DNA of 64,000 bases, taken from the NCBI GenBank assembly GCA_026416715.1, contig JAOAEQ010000006.1, positions 18,598 through 82,597 of the forward strand, read 5' to 3'. Origin of the DNA: a bacterium (GTDB taxonomy: Bacteria > UBP4 > UBA4092 > JAOAEQ01). The notes under the pieces are model-generated. The model was not told the origin of the DNA. It made no database searches and saw nothing but the letters and a program-made list of their open reading frames with translations. Position numbers and translations under genes: made by a program. This document shows positions 18,701 to 28,020 of the stretch, one piece after another (the first letter of the stretch is position 1; each line of letters starts with the position of its first letter).

Positions 18701-18840
18701 ACGGTAACCATCGGAAAATCAACGTTCGGAAATAAGTCTATGCCTAACAATTGCAACGAAACCAGCCCAAACACGATGAGTGCAAGAATGACCATCGTGG
18801 TAAACACTGGACGATTGATTGATACTTCAGCTAATTTCAT
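15778..18840 (-). CDS. RND (HAE-1/AcrB-type) efflux transporter
   Basis: The 1020-residue inner-membrane proton/drug antiporter has the duplicated RND layout: twelve helices, two large periplasmic loops, and the N-terminus [19 protein letters not shown]. Typical signatures include [32 protein letters not shown] (the TM4 proton-relay Asp pair), and the second-half repeat [15 protein letters not shown]. It is the last gene of the marR-tolC-MFP-RND operon and would form a tripartite pump with the two upstream products. Length and motifs are normal, with no break visible. The MdtB/C-like sequence fits export of drugs or bile-type amphiphiles, but the substrate cannot be read from sequence. Confidence 0.93.
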   Translation of the reverse strand: MKLAEVSINRPVFTTMVILALIVFGLVSLQLLGIDLFPNVDFPMVTVTTILPGADPETMETRVTDVIEEAVNTLSGIKTLRSSSSEGVSMVFIEFELEKNVDVVAQDVRDKVASIRSELPKDVEAPIVDKLDLQSSPIIGLTLSGDKSVKELTRFADKVVKERLQQIIGVGGVKIVGGRDRQIRVWLNANKMEAYQLSAPEVVMALGSENVDIPGGRIESEVRELVVKTKGEFESPTAFNDLVLTYRNGFPIKLKDIATIEDGEEDERSLSLLNGQRAVALLIRRQSGTNMVQVAHRVKAEIKKIQESLPPGMHMEIAQDMSTYTEESVRDIRFHIIFGGLLAIAIVFVFLRNIRTTLISAVAIPTSIIATFSFIKAMGFTLNMMTLLGLSLSVGMLIDDAIVVLENIYRHREEGMEQKEAARFGTAEIGLAVMATTFSIVAVFVPVAFMRGIVGRFFYEFGLTVTFAVLVSLFVSFTLTPMLSSRYLKMVTQHNKAFIILENFFNALDTNYRKLLTYALSHRRLVIVSAIIIFIGSLGLTLFIGKEFEPPYDRGEFNIVVRTPLGSSLAETARIVQTIEQQVKQYPEVKYLFTTIGGGEQERVDQGTIFVKLIDRDKRKRSQQELMQLVREQFKIQNSVKISVEEAERIGAGFRAAMVQFNIRGPNLQELQLISNRIIAELKDTPGFVDVDSSFESGKPELRIYIDREKAADLGVSVGAIASTIQTLIGGQKATDYKEAGDRYEVRVRLEAVDRQKASDINRLIVKNKDGKTIQLVNVVKIEEGTGPVEIQRQNRQRQITVLSNLVPGKPLGTAVQEVKAIADKIGIPPGYTTDFTGMAEIMAESFTNIGFALVLAIIVVYMILASQFESFIHPFTIMLSLPLSIVGALGALLLTGKTLNIFSLIGIIMLMGLVTKNAILLVDYTNTLRKRGMERNEALLKAGPVRLRPILMTTAAMIFGMLPIALGLGSGGEIRSPMAVCVIGGLITSTMLTLIVVPVVYTILDDLGRRKKNIPSETS

Positions 18841-18924
18841 AGATTTACGAAGAGAACGAATAATAACGAATCCCGCAAATACATTGTTTATTCGGCTAAT
18901 TCGCTATTATTCAAGTCATTCGTT

Positions 18925-20157
18925 TTATAGTTTCACCTTGGTATTATCGGTTAATCGGTCGGCGCCTCGAATAACCACCTTAACTCCAGCAGTGATGCCT
19001 TGGTCAACAACGACGGTTTCATCTTGGATAAGTTTAACGGTTATCGGCGTCCGTTTCGCCAAGTTATTTTGCACGGTATAGATAAAAAGATTTTTCCCAT
19101 CCGGAGTTTTCTGAACTGCAGATTTCGGAATAATTATCGCACCCTTGAATGTGTCAATAAGAATCTCTGCACGGATAAACATTCCTGATTTAATGTTTCG
19201 GTTTGGATTATCAACGCTGATTTCGATTTTAACTGACCGGTTTCCCGCTTCTACTGCTGGGGAAATTAACGAAACTTTACCGGTTACTATTTCATACGTT
19301 GGTAACGTGATTGAAGCCATTTGTCCGAGTTTAATCTGGCCAACATCTTCCTGGGGAATGCGTATAACTGCTTTCATCGGATTTACCGTTTCTACTCGGA
19401 ATACCGGTACGCTCGGCATAACCACTTCTCCGATATCATGGTATTTTTTGGTGATAATACCGTCAAATGGACTTCTAATCCGAGTTTTGTCTAACTGGTC
19501 TTTAACCAGTTCAACTGCAGCTTTCGCCTGTTCATATCCTGCTTCCGCAGCGAGTTTATCTTCTTTTCGCGCACCTTCTTCCGCTAATTTAAGGTTTTCT
19601 AATGCAGTTTGATATTGTGCCATTGCAACTTTAACTCGAACATTTGCAGCATCAAGTTCTTGTTTCGTGGCAACTCCGGCTTTATAGAGATTCTCAGTTC
19701 GCGCTAAGTCAGTGGTTGACATATTCAGTGTCACTTTCGCTTGCTGAACTGCCTGTTTAGCAATTTCTAATTCCTGTGGCCGAACCCCGGTTCGCGCCTT
19801 TTCAAGATTCGCTTCCGCTAGTTTCAACGCCGCTTTCGCTTGTTCATATTGTGCAGTGAGCGGGATATCATCTAATTGCGCAAGCACCTGCCCTTTTCGA
19901 ACATAACTCCCTTCCTGCACTAGTAATTTCACCAGTTTCCCAGAAATATCTGGGCTTACCGCAGCAGATTGTATCGGTTCAATCTCACCGCTAGCACGAT
20001 ATACACGCTGGAAATCCTGCTGTATCGCTTCTGCAACTTCTACATGCACTGCATCCGCATTCGGATCTTTCATTTCAGCTTTCTGCTTTGAACAACCAAT
20101 AAAAATGAATATGAAAAATGATAGTAAGAGAATAACCCCGAGTTTAATCGTTCTCAT
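18925..20157 (-). CDS. RND-pump periplasmic adaptor (membrane fusion) lipoprotein
   Basis: The start at 20157 has AGAGGAAA just upstream; an in-frame start at 20187 would run through intergenic DNA. The product (410 residues) opens with a signal segment and a lipobox-like FIGC at Cys22, so it is probably lipid-anchored to the inner membrane. A lipoyl-like half (SGEIEPIQSAAVSPDISGKL, VQEGSYVRKGQVLAQLDD) follows, then a long alpha-helical hairpin (about 85-210) and the second lipoyl half (IRSPFDGIITKKYHDIGEVV). A beta-barrel domain (GQMASITLPTYE) completes the adaptor. It bridges the RND pump to the TolC-like channel. Gap to the RND gene: 84 nt. Confidence 0.92.
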   Translation of the reverse strand: MRTIKLGVILLLSFFIFIFIGCSKQKAEMKDPNADAVHVEVAEAIQQDFQRVYRASGEIEPIQSAAVSPDISGKLVKLLVQEGSYVRKGQVLAQLDDIPLTAQYEQAKAALKLAEANLEKARTGVRPQELEIAKQAVQQAKVTLNMSTTDLARTENLYKAGVATKQELDAANVRVKVAMAQYQTALENLKLAEEGARKEDKLAAEAGYEQAKAAVELVKDQLDKTRIRSPFDGIITKKYHDIGEVVMPSVPVFRVETVNPMKAVIRIPQEDVGQIKLGQMASITLPTYEIVTGKVSLISPAVEAGNRSVKIEISVDNPNRNIKSGMFIRAEILIDTFKGAIIIPKSAVQKTPDGKNLFIYTVQNNLAKRTPITVKLIQDETVVVDQGITAGVKVVIRGADRLTDNTKVKL

Positions 20158-20178
20158 AAATTTTCCTCTAGAATAATT

Positions 20179-20247
20179 CACCACCAAGACATTCGGTCAC
20201 GAAGTTGATGGCTAAACTTTGCTTTGTGTCTTCGTGCCGTGGTGGTG
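20179..20247. repeat. imperfect inverted intergenic repeat (CACCACGAAGACAC words)
   Basis: The left arm (20179-20204) reads CACCACCAAGACATTCGG then TCACGAAG. The right arm (20222-20247) is nearly its reverse complement, built from CTTTGTGT, CTTCGTGC and CGTGGTGG words of 8 nt. It occupies the gap between the tolC-like and adaptor genes, inside the efflux operon. Confidence 0.65.
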
Positions 20248-20257
20248 AAGAATTTTA

Positions 20258-21595
20258 TTACGGTAATTTATCTAGACCAATATCTAGTTTCAGTTTCGCT
20301 AGCGCTACCTGATATCCGTGCACTGCTTGTGCGAAATTCGTTTTTGCCGTAGTCAATGCTAACTGTGCATCAGCGACATCGAGCGTTGACGCTCGACCGT
20401 TTTCGAAACTGATTTTCGCCATAGTTAATGCTCGGTCAGCTAACTTTACCGCTTCTTCTGCTGAAACCACAATCGCGCGCGCTTCTTGAATCCTTAAACA
20501 GGTTTGCTTTACTTCAACCTGAGCTGATAAAAGCCCTTTCGTCAATGCGGTGCGGGCTTTCTCCAGTTCAGCTTTTGCTCCCTGAATCTGAGCGGCAGTT
20601 TTAAACCCGTCAAATAGCGGGAGCTGGAAACTTAATCCGGCATACCAACTCGTAATCCAATCATTCGGATAGTAACCGTATTTAACTTGCTGGTCGGTAA
20701 CATTCCCAACCAAATAGAGATTTGGCCGATACCCCGCTTTATAATAATTCAATTGCACCTCTGCAATCTGTTGCATCTGTTTGAGAATCAATAAATCCGG
20801 TCGGTTTCGTTGTGCTACTTCCCAAGCGGTTTCGCTGTTCGGCAGATAATCGGTATAAACAAGCTCTCCGATAAGTTCAATCGGCTGTTCTGGAGGGATA
20901 TTCAGCAGCGTATTAAAATTTTGTTTCGCCAACACCAAGTTATTGTTCGCTGCAATTAACCCCGGTTCTAAATTGGCAACTCGAACCTGCGCGCGTAACA
21001 TTTCAAATTCACTACCCACCCCTTGTTCATAGCGAAGCTGGGCGCTACGAAAATGCGATTGCGCGATTTCCAGCGCTTCCTGATTAACCGCAACTAATTG
21101 TTTCGCGAGTAAGACGTCATAGAATGCTTTCGTAATCTGGAAAGTTACCGCTTGTTTCGTTACCGCTAATTTTGATTCCGCTAGCTGAACATAAAGTTTA
21201 GCGCCACGGAGCGCATTTGATACCCGACCAAAGGTACTTACTGCTTGATTTAACGTTGCTGAAATACTATATTGTTCACTGCTCATTTCTTCGCCGCTAT
21301 ATACTTTATCAGCATCAACGAGATGGAGCGCATCCGCTTGGAGATTCAGCTGCGGCAATGCCGCAGATCGCGCTTCGCGCACAGTCGCTTTTGCTTTTTC
21401 AACTTCTTTTTGAGCGGAAACAATATCCTGATTCCGGGCTAACGCCAGTTCAACCGCTTGGTCGAGTGTTAGTGAAGCTGGAATATCAACCTGCGGTTGT
21501 GCAATTGCATTTATTGCACAAAGCACAATGATAACTATTATTCCTATTTTAAATTGCATAGCTTTAGGGATTGATAGTATGATTCTATTTGCCAT
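20258..21595 (-). CDS. TolC-family outer-membrane efflux channel
   Basis: This 445-residue protein has a signal peptide (hydrophobic about 17-32, ending NAIA). The outer-membrane-factor repeats are LTLDQAVELALARNQDIVSA near the start, LRYEQGVGSEFEMLRAQVRVA in the first half and ISFENGRASTLDVADAQLALTTAK in the second. It is encoded between marR and the adaptor gene, so it is the dedicated exit duct of this tripartite pump. The start at 21595 is 14 nt after the marR stop; an ATG at 21559 also gives a signal peptide, and neither has an obvious ribosome-binding site. Confidence 0.92.
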   Translation of the reverse strand: MANRIILSIPKAMQFKIGIIVIIVLCAINAIAQPQVDIPASLTLDQAVELALARNQDIVSAQKEVEKAKATVREARSAALPQLNLQADALHLVDADKVYSGEEMSSEQYSISATLNQAVSTFGRVSNALRGAKLYVQLAESKLAVTKQAVTFQITKAFYDVLLAKQLVAVNQEALEIAQSHFRSAQLRYEQGVGSEFEMLRAQVRVANLEPGLIAANNNLVLAKQNFNTLLNIPPEQPIELIGELVYTDYLPNSETAWEVAQRNRPDLLILKQMQQIAEVQLNYYKAGYRPNLYLVGNVTDQQVKYGYYPNDWITSWYAGLSFQLPLFDGFKTAAQIQGAKAELEKARTALTKGLLSAQVEVKQTCLRIQEARAIVVSAEEAVKLADRALTMAKISFENGRASTLDVADAQLALTTAKTNFAQAVHGYQVALAKLKLDIGLDKLP

Positions 21596-21609
21596 AAATG
21601 ATAAATGAT

Positions 21610-22080
21610 TTAATTCTTCTGCTTCTTCTGCTGTTGCAACGCATCAACGATTTTCTGGATATATCCTAGAAACGCTATTCGGTCTTCTTCACTCAATACA
21701 CTAAGTACCTGCCGAAGTCCTTTCATTTTATGCTGATTAAATTCTGATATTATTTGTTTTCCCTTTTCGGTTAACTGAACACGAACTAGCCGCCGGTCAG
21801 ACTCATCTCGTTGTCGTTCAGCGTAGCCATGTTTCACCATACGGTCAATGATTCCGGTCGCAGCACTCATAGAGACACCTAATCGACTCGCAATTTCGTT
21901 CATATTACATGCGCCATACTGAAAGAGAATAGACCCAGCAATACATTGTCCTTCAGTCAAATCGGAATCAATAAAATTCGGCGGATTCGCTGCATGGAGA
22001 TAGTGTATTAATTCCGTCATTAATTGCTCAAATCGTTCAATCTGCTGATTTAATTGGTTATCTTTTTCAATCAGCTCCAT
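21610..22080 (-). CDS. MarR-family transcriptional repressor of the efflux operon
   Basis: The product (156 residues from the ATG at 22080; a TTG at 22108-22110 would add ten) has the winged helix-turn-helix of MarR proteins: CNMNEIASRLGVSMSAATGIIDRMVKHGYAERQ as recognition region, then the wing RDESDRRLVRVQLTEKG. Helices at both ends make the dimer interface. MarR proteins usually repress a linked pump until a small ligand binds. The architecture here fits exactly: the gene leads marR-tolC-MFP-RND, and a consensus promoter (22144-22173) abuts an AT-rich palindrome (22116-22144) just upstream. The ligand is unknown. Confidence 0.9.
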   Translation of the reverse strand: MELIEKDNQLNQQIERFEQLMTELIHYLHAANPPNFIDSDLTEGQCIAGSILFQYGACNMNEIASRLGVSMSAATGIIDRMVKHGYAERQRDESDRRLVRVQLTEKGKQIISEFNQHKMKGLRQVLSVLSEEDRIAFLGYIQKIVDALQQQKKQKN

Positions 22081-22115
22081 AATCAAACACTTACTTTCAT
22101 TAACAAGCAAAATAT

Positions 22116-22144
22116 TTAATTAATAAAATATTTTATGTAATTAA
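22116..22144. promoter_or_regulatory. operator-like AT-rich palindrome upstream of marR
   Basis: The 29-nt sequence TTAATTA-ATAAAAT facing ATTTTAT-G-TAATTAA is a near-perfect dyad broken by one extra base. It begins right at the -10 box of the marR promoter and covers the expected transcription start near 22137. MarR-family dimers bind such AT-rich palindromes, so this is the probable autoregulatory operator. Confidence 0.65.
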
Positions 22145-22173
22145 TTATATAATAGGTTAAATAATGTTGTCAA
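22144..22173 (-). promoter_or_regulatory. consensus sigma-70 promoter of the marR-RND operon
   Basis: On the minus strand TTGACA (22173-22168) and TATAAT (22149-22144) both match the consensus at 6 of 6 positions, with an 18-nt spacer. Transcription would start near 22137. Confidence 0.8.
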
Positions 22174-22205
22174 GTTATTTTTTACGTTTAGCATAGATTA
22201 AATAG

Positions 22206-22250
22206 TGGAGTTGAACCCGAATTGAGCGGTTCAATTCGGGTTCAACTCCA
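22206..22250. repeat. palindromic hairpin element D
   Basis: A perfect 20-bp inverted repeat: the left arm 22206-22225 (TGGAGTTGAACCCGAATTGA) pairs fully with 22231-22250 around the 5-nt loop GCGGT. It lies between the marR promoter and the end of the HD-GYP gene. The outer GGAGTT/AACTCC resembles the ends of element C. There is no T-run, so it is not an ordinary terminator. Confidence 0.9.
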
Positions 22251-22537
22251 TAATTGTTCATCTTTCTTTGTCTATAAGCAAAGGTTAAAATGTTAGTTTG
22301 TTTACCGTTTTTAATTAACTCCAATATATTCAATATTCTACAAACGAAATGATATTATTATATTGAAATGATAAATAAGGATTGACCGAAAAATGACTGA
22401 TACTGGGGTGGGATTAAGGCAGTAAGCGAATGCTTTGATTCCTTTCCACAAGTTATTTTAATTGGAGCATTTTCCGAATAAAGCTATAATAACATTTAAT
22501 ATTCTGCTCGGTTTTTCACGCAAATCAGCAGGTAATC
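22251..22537. other. intergenic region, nothing else recognised
   Basis: This AT-rich stretch separates element D from the end of the HD-GYP gene. I found no open frame of useful length, RNA fold or clear terminator. Confidence 0.5.
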
Positions 22538-24082
22538 CTATTCGAATTTAAACCCTTTATCAAGGAAAATATATCGGCAAATCTCCGCAACTTTCGGGTC
22601 ATATAGCTTACCGCAATGTGAGATAATCTCTTCCAAAGCTTTTTCGATACCAAGTGCAGGGCGATACGGACGATGCGATGCCATAGCTTCCACCACATCC
22701 GCTACTGCAAGAATCCTCGCTTCAAACATAATCTCGTCTCCCTTCAACCCACGGGGGTATCCGGAACCGTCCAACCGTTCGTGATGCTGATATACAATCT
22801 GTGCGATTGGCCAAGGGAATTCAATATCTTTCAGGATATTATAGCCGACTTCAGGATGAATCTTAATCAAACTAAATTCGAGTTCAGTTAATTTCGTTGG
22901 TTTCGCCAGAATTTCTGCCGGAACTGCCATTTTCCCAATATCATGCAGTAACGATGCAATCCGAATCCCTTCGATTTGCTGTTCAGATAACTTTAGCTCT
23001 TGCGCGATGGCGCAGGCGAGTTGCGCATCGCGTCGTTCATGTCCAGCGGTATACGGGTCGCGAGATTCCAAAGCAGAAGATAATGCGCCAACTGTCTCTT
23101 CAAGTATCCGTTGCAGATTTGCGTAGGCATCAATTACTTTCTGTTCCGATTTTTTCCGCTCAGTGATATCAATAATAATTCCTTGATAATGCGTAATTTT
23201 CCCTGTTGAATCTCGTTCGATTGTAGTACGGTCATCAATCCAGCGGATGTCGCCATCTTTGGTAATAATCCGGTATTCCTGCTGAAAACTACTAACTCCA
23301 GTAGCCGAATATTGCTGGACTTCAGCTGCAACTCTCTCCAAGTCTTCTGGATAGATAATCGAAGCATAGGGTATAGCTCCTGATAATAACTCTTCTGGTG
23401 TGTATCCAAATTGGATCACGTTCTGAGAAACATAGACTACTGGCCAGCCTTCAACTGCTCGCCAGCGGAAGAGTACTACCGGACTATTTTCAACAACGAG
23501 ATTTGCTTGCTGGAGTAACTTCTCTGTCCGCTTTAATTCTGCGATATTCTTCTCAAGTTCTCCAGCATACTGTTTTGCCCTAACTTCAGCGGTTCGTGCC
23601 TGAATGATTTTATCTTCTAGTTTCCTAAATAATGCTTCGCGATGTCCCTTAGTAAACTCCGAATCGTCTATTTTAATCGGTTCACTTGGTTCTATAGTTC
23701 CAGTTCTAAATTCTTCTATGGTTTCTTGTATAATTTCTAGGAATCGCGTTGGTTCTTCCGGCTTGACAATGAATCGCGCTGCACCTAAACTCATCGCAAA
23801 CTCTTCATCTTTCGGGTCAGTATAGGTTGCGGTATAGAAGATAAACGGGATTTTATTCAATCGCTCGTTCTTCTTCCATTCTCGACAGAGCATAAATCCG
23901 TCCATAACCGGCATTAAAATATCACTAATCACCAAATCTGGCGGAATTTTCAACGCTAGGTCAAGTGCTTCAGCTCCGTTCGATGCTGATACCGTTTCGT
24001 ATCCATTACCTTGCAGCAGTTTTTCCAGCAAATACCGATTATCCGCTTTATCATCAACCACTAAAATTTTAAGTTTATTCAT
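22538..24082 (-). CDS. REC-PAS-HD-GYP response regulator (putative cyclic di-GMP phosphodiesterase)
   Basis: The 514-residue protein has three parts. Residues 4-120 are a CheY-like receiver (VVDD acidic pocket, phospho-acceptor Asp54 in VISDILMPVMDG, Lys107 in FIVKPE). Residues about 190-315 are a PAS sensor ending in the PAC-like YQGIIIDITERKKSE. Residues about 325-514 are an HD-GYP domain with LLHDIGKMAVP, HPEVGYNIL and HHERLDGSGYPRGLKGDEI. HD-GYP enzymes hydrolyse cyclic di-GMP with a bound metal pair. The gene follows a sensor kinase and a single-domain receiver on the same strand and probably forms the output of that pathway. The 156 nt before it hold no gene. Confidence 0.9.
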   Translation of the reverse strand: MNKLKILVVDDKADNRYLLEKLLQGNGYETVSASNGAEALDLALKIPPDLVISDILMPVMDGFMLCREWKKNERLNKIPFIFYTATYTDPKDEEFAMSLGAARFIVKPEEPTRFLEIIQETIEEFRTGTIEPSEPIKIDDSEFTKGHREALFRKLEDKIIQARTAEVRAKQYAGELEKNIAELKRTEKLLQQANLVVENSPVVLFRWRAVEGWPVVYVSQNVIQFGYTPEELLSGAIPYASIIYPEDLERVAAEVQQYSATGVSSFQQEYRIITKDGDIRWIDDRTTIERDSTGKITHYQGIIIDITERKKSEQKVIDAYANLQRILEETVGALSSALESRDPYTAGHERRDAQLACAIAQELKLSEQQIEGIRIASLLHDIGKMAVPAEILAKPTKLTELEFSLIKIHPEVGYNILKDIEFPWPIAQIVYQHHERLDGSGYPRGLKGDEIMFEARILAVADVVEAMASHRPYRPALGIEKALEEIISHCGKLYDPKVAEICRYIFLDKGFKFE

Positions 24083-24238
24083 AGGTAAACCCTCCCATTA
24101 TTATCTATCAACCCTTGCATATTCAAAGGCTTCCAAGTTCAAAACCCTTGGATTGGTTATGCACTGTTTCTGTTGAACTTAAGCTCAGGGCTATTCACTT
24201 TCAGAAACTGACTAGCCCCTATCCCCGATAGGTAATGG

Positions 24239-24601
24239 TTATAAATATTCCTGTAACTGCTGAATAAAAGTGTTCGGGTTTATAGGTTTCTCGATATATC
24301 CGGTAGCGCCAGCAGCAAGAATCCGTTCTTTATCCCCTGCCATGGCATACGAAGTAACCGCAATAATCGGCACCTGCTTGAGCATATGATTGCTCCGTAA
24401 TTCCTTTGCCACCGCATATCCGTCAAGTTCCGGTAGCTGGATATCGAGCAGAATTGCGTCCGGCTGAACTTCTCGTGCGAGTTGAATGCCTTCTTTTCCG
24501 GTTCGCGCTTGAATCACTTCAAACCCGTTTTTTTCTAACAAAAATGTCATAAGATAGATGTTTTGTTCATTGTCTTCGATAACAAGGATTTTTTTTGCCA
24601 T
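24239..24601 (-). CDS. single-domain CheY-like response regulator
   Basis: The 120-residue protein is one receiver domain: acidic pocket IEDN, phospho-acceptor Asp53 in AILLDIQLPELDGY, Thr in VTSYAM and Lys in YIEKPINP. It has no output domain, so it must act by protein contact or in a phosphorelay. It starts 11 nt after the large sensor kinase, which lacks its own receiver, so the pair is probably co-translated kinase and regulator. DivK-like regulators share this size and motif set. Confidence 0.9.
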   Translation of the reverse strand: MAKKILVIEDNEQNIYLMTFLLEKNGFEVIQARTGKEGIQLAREVQPDAILLDIQLPELDGYAVAKELRSNHMLKQVPIIAVTSYAMAGDKERILAAGATGYIEKPINPNTFIQQLQEYL

Positions 24602-24612
24602 CGCGCTCTCCT

Positions 24613-27600
24613 TTATGTAAGAGGAAAAGTTACCGTGAAAGTGCTTCCTATACCAAATTTACTTTGCACAGTAATCGTACCATTTAATTTTTCAATGAGT
24701 CTTTTACAGATAGCTAATCCTAATCCGGTGCCTTCATGTGCACGACTTGTCCCAGTATCAATCTGACTGAATGGTTTGAATAATTTCTCCAAATCCTCTT
24801 CTGCAATCCCGATTCCGGTATCAATAACACGGGTCACCACCTGATTATTGACTATTTCGCTTTCTACTGTCACGGTTCCAGTCTCGGTAAACTTGATTGC
24901 GTTACTCAATAGGTTCAATAAGATTTGTTCAATCCGACGTTGGTCGCTAACCAATTCGTCTATTTCAGGTGAAATGTTGGTAAGTAACCGTAATCCCTTT
25001 TTTTCAGCCATCGGGCGAACTGACATAATCACTTTTTCTATTGACTTTCGGAAATTGAATGGTTTCAAATATACCTCTAGTTCACCAGCTTCGATTTTTG
25101 ATATATCTAGAATATCATTAATTAATGCAAGGAGATGGCTCGCACTACTCTGTATCATGCCTAACTGTTTGGTTTGTTCATCATTTAATGGTCCAGCTAG
25201 CCCTTGGAGCAAGATTCCGGTAAACCCAATAATTGAATTTAACGGAGTCCGCAATTCGTGCGACATGGTTGCGAGAAATGCGGATTTAATCCGGTCAGCA
25301 GCTTCAGCTCGTTCTTTAGCAGCCGATAACTCTGCGGTTCGTTCTGCAACCCGTTTCTCTAATTCTACCGCAGTTTGCTGAACTTGAACCAGTAATTGAT
25401 GAATCTCTTCTTCTGCTTGTTTGCGTTCAGTAATATCATGAATTACAAATTGCAACGCAGGTTGCCCTTGATATTCGGTTTTCGTAATTACAAACGAATG
25501 CCAATGAACTTTATCATATTTATCACTAAATATACTTTCAACGGTTTCCGAATTCGGCTCTTTACTCTTGATAAAATCTTGAATGAACTTATTGATACTT
25601 TCTGAATCTACATAATGATTAAAAAACGTGTCATTTTGCGGCGTAGCAAAATCCTGAACGGTAAATCCGGTCAACCGTTCTAACGCCGGATTCGCATATA
25701 GCATTTTCCCAGTTAGGTCGGTGATAAATACAATATCGTTGAATTTTTCGATTAGATTACGATACCGCTGTTCACTATCTATAAGTGCCTTTTTTGCAAG
25801 ATTCTCATCGGTGATATCGTGTATGGTAACCACAACCCCTGCGGATAGGTCATGCGGTTGCAGTGCTGCTGCGGTTAAAATAACCTCGCGAAATACCCCG
25901 TCTTTCCGACGAAGCCGTGTCGTTGTTGTCGCTACCCCTTGCTCTTTAAGCGGTTCATATAACTCTTGGCCAACCCGCTGATATTCCTCATCATTTTCGT
26001 AGAGAATTCGTGTGGTGTTTCCCAAAAGCTCCTCTTCTGAATACCCGAAACTTTTAATCCATTGGTCGTTAACGTTTTGAAACCGCCGGTCTTTCATCAC
26101 GCAGATACCTACCGGTGCCGCTTGAAATACACTCTGGAGCGTCGCTTCCGTTTGTTTGCGTTTACTAATATCTCGCACTACCGCAAGGATACAATTTTGC
26201 CCGCTGAACCGAGACCGCTGTAACGTTATTTCAACCCAGAATAATTCACCGGTTTTCTTCTTGGCTATCCACTCAAAAATTTGCGGGGTTCCTTCAACTG
26301 CTTTTTTAATCCAACCCATCGCTTCCTGCTGGGAATACGGCGATTTACCTAAGCTAATATCGTTAATGGTTAATTGTTTAAATTCATCTTCGGAATACCC
26401 ATACATTTTTAACGCAGTTTGATTAACCGCAACAATCGTTAACGTATCTATATTGCGAATTAAAATTGCTTCACTGGTCGCATTGAATACTTCTCGATAG
26501 TTCTGCTCACTTTGTTGCAATGCTTCTTGAAACCGTTTCTGCTCGGTGATATCCGCGCCAATACTAAATATTTCAACAAGTTTCCCCTGTTCATCAACGA
26601 TGGCTCGGTTCGTCCAGGATATCCAGACGCGAGTACCGTCTCGCCGCATATTTTCATTAATATTATGTTCATACGCCTTCGGATTCGAACATATTTCTTC
26701 CATCAGCCGATGCAGGTCTCGACCGGAACTTTCAGTATCAGGAACAATGGTTCCGATAACATGCTTTCCGATAAGTTCCTCTTCCCGATATCCGAAAAAC
26801 TGTTGCCCAAACTCGTTTATAAACGTTATCTTCCCCTCCCGATTCCAGCGGAGAATGATACTGTTTGCATTCTGAACTAACTCTCGGTATTTTTGTTCGC
26901 TTTCTTGAAGTTTTGCGTTCGCTTGCTCGAGACGTTCCGTTCTTGCTCTTACTTGCCGCCATAGTAGGCAAGCTATTCCACCAGTAGCCAACAGTAATCC
27001 TACAATCCCGATAATTATCCAGTAAACATATTTCGGCACACGGTACGGTGGCGGTTTTTCAGACCATTTACCGAGTGTAGTGTAATACGGAGAACCACGC
27101 TCCGGAATCCATTTATTGAGATAACGGTCAATCGCTTTTAGCAAGTCGGGGTTACGCCCTTTAGCTGTAACGAAATACAACTTAACTGGATTAAATTCTA
27201 TCGTTGTTTTGAACAATCCATATTTCTGATAGAAGTAATCCCCGAATAAATGGTTGGAAATAGCGGCGTCAGCGGAACGATTTGCTGCTATAGCAAACGC
27301 TTGATGAAACGTTTCGGTAGGAATTATGGTAACCTTATATCCGAATCCATCCATTAACTGCTGGAAAACCTTCTGCTGAATAGATCCTTTCAACACAGCA
27401 ATCCGCTTGTTATTCAAATCAGCGATTGTATTTATCGGGTTATCTGAAGATGCATATATTCTCGACCAACTTTCCAGAACCGGTGTCTTATGGAAATCAT
27501 ATTTAGTACTTCGTTCTTCAGAATAAGCGACATCCGGCATCAGGTCAATTTGTCCGAGTTCAAGCGCTTGGAGACAACCGCTCCATTCACCCGGCACATA

Positions 27601-27957
27601 CACTAGGTTCCAACGTTCTTGTTCAGCGATTTTTTTCAGCAGGTCGATAAATATCCCCGCTGGTTGGCCGTTGTTATCCATAAAAATTTTCGGTTCATTC
27701 TGGTAAACTCCAACTCGAACGGTTCGTGGGACACCTATTCCGACACTGGCCAATAAAGTTAACAGCAGCAAAGTCAAACATATTTGATGAGTTTTTCCAG
27801 GGAAGTTGTTGAAGTCTAAACCGATTGGATTGCTGAATAACCTTATTGAGCAGTTAAGAATTGTTTTTATTGGAATCAGGATTCGGCGCTTGAATCCTAT
27901 TGGTAGGATAATGGCTGACTGCATGGTGGATTGGTTTAATGAAATAGTATCATTCAC
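24613..27957 (-). CDS. multi-PAS sensor histidine kinase with periplasmic solute-binding domain
   Basis: The 1114-residue protein begins with a long, poorly conserved segment, so the start is uncertain. A hydrophobic signal (about 60-76) is followed by a family 3 solute-binding domain (VRVGVYQNEPKIFMDNNGQPAG, about 80-320). A membrane helix lies near 335-357, and four PAS/PAC units follow (about 365-860), each ending in an ITE/ISKRK-type motif. A coiled linker leads to a HisKA domain with SHELRTPLNS (phospho-acceptor His900), then HATPase boxes NLLSNAIKF, DTGIGIAEEDL and GTGLGLAICKRL. The external domain probably senses an amino acid-like solute. Phosphate likely passes to the receiver encoded 11 nt downstream. 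Confidence 0.88.
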   Translation of the reverse strand: MNDTISLNQSTMQSAIILPIGFKRRILIPIKTILNCSIRLFSNPIGLDFNNFPGKTHQICLTLLLLTLLASVGIGVPRTVRVGVYQNEPKIFMDNNGQPAGIFIDLLKKIAEQERWNLVYVPGEWSGCLQALELGQIDLMPDVAYSEERSTKYDFHKTPVLESWSRIYASSDNPINTIADLNNKRIAVLKGSIQQKVFQQLMDGFGYKVTIIPTETFHQAFAIAANRSADAAISNHLFGDYFYQKYGLFKTTIEFNPVKLYFVTAKGRNPDLLKAIDRYLNKWIPERGSPYYTTLGKWSEKPPPYRVPKYVYWIIIGIVGLLLATGGIACLLWRQVRARTERLEQANAKLQESEQKYRELVQNANSIILRWNREGKITFINEFGQQFFGYREEELIGKHVIGTIVPDTESSGRDLHRLMEEICSNPKAYEHNINENMRRDGTRVWISWTNRAIVDEQGKLVEIFSIGADITEQKRFQEALQQSEQNYREVFNATSEAILIRNIDTLTIVAVNQTALKMYGYSEDEFKQLTINDISLGKSPYSQQEAMGWIKKAVEGTPQIFEWIAKKKTGELFWVEITLQRSRFSGQNCILAVVRDISKRKQTEATLQSVFQAAPVGICVMKDRRFQNVNDQWIKSFGYSEEELLGNTTRILYENDEEYQRVGQELYEPLKEQGVATTTTRLRRKDGVFREVILTAAALQPHDLSAGVVVTIHDITDENLAKKALIDSEQRYRNLIEKFNDIVFITDLTGKMLYANPALERLTGFTVQDFATPQNDTFFNHYVDSESINKFIQDFIKSKEPNSETVESIFSDKYDKVHWHSFVITKTEYQGQPALQFVIHDITERKQAEEEIHQLLVQVQQTAVELEKRVAERTAELSAAKERAEAADRIKSAFLATMSHELRTPLNSIIGFTGILLQGLAGPLNDEQTKQLGMIQSSASHLLALINDILDISKIEAGELEVYLKPFNFRKSIEKVIMSVRPMAEKKGLRLLTNISPEIDELVSDQRRIEQILLNLLSNAIKFTETGTVTVESEIVNNQVVTRVIDTGIGIAEEDLEKLFKPFSQIDTGTSRAHEGTGLGLAICKRLIEKLNGTITVQSKFGIGSTFTVTFPLT

Positions 27958-28020
27958 AATGAACGACCACCTTTCAGCCGGAGCGGGTTATATAAACTTC
28001 GGCGCTTGTTACGACTAGGC

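Noticed and set aside
18608-19081. 157-codon open frame on the plus strand spanning the RND and adaptor genes
   Set aside because: It overlaps two well-supported minus-strand genes and has no motif.
24848-25381. 177-codon open frame on the plus strand
   Set aside because: It is antisense to the sensor kinase HisKA/PAS region, which has strong domain motifs; the shadow has no family motif.
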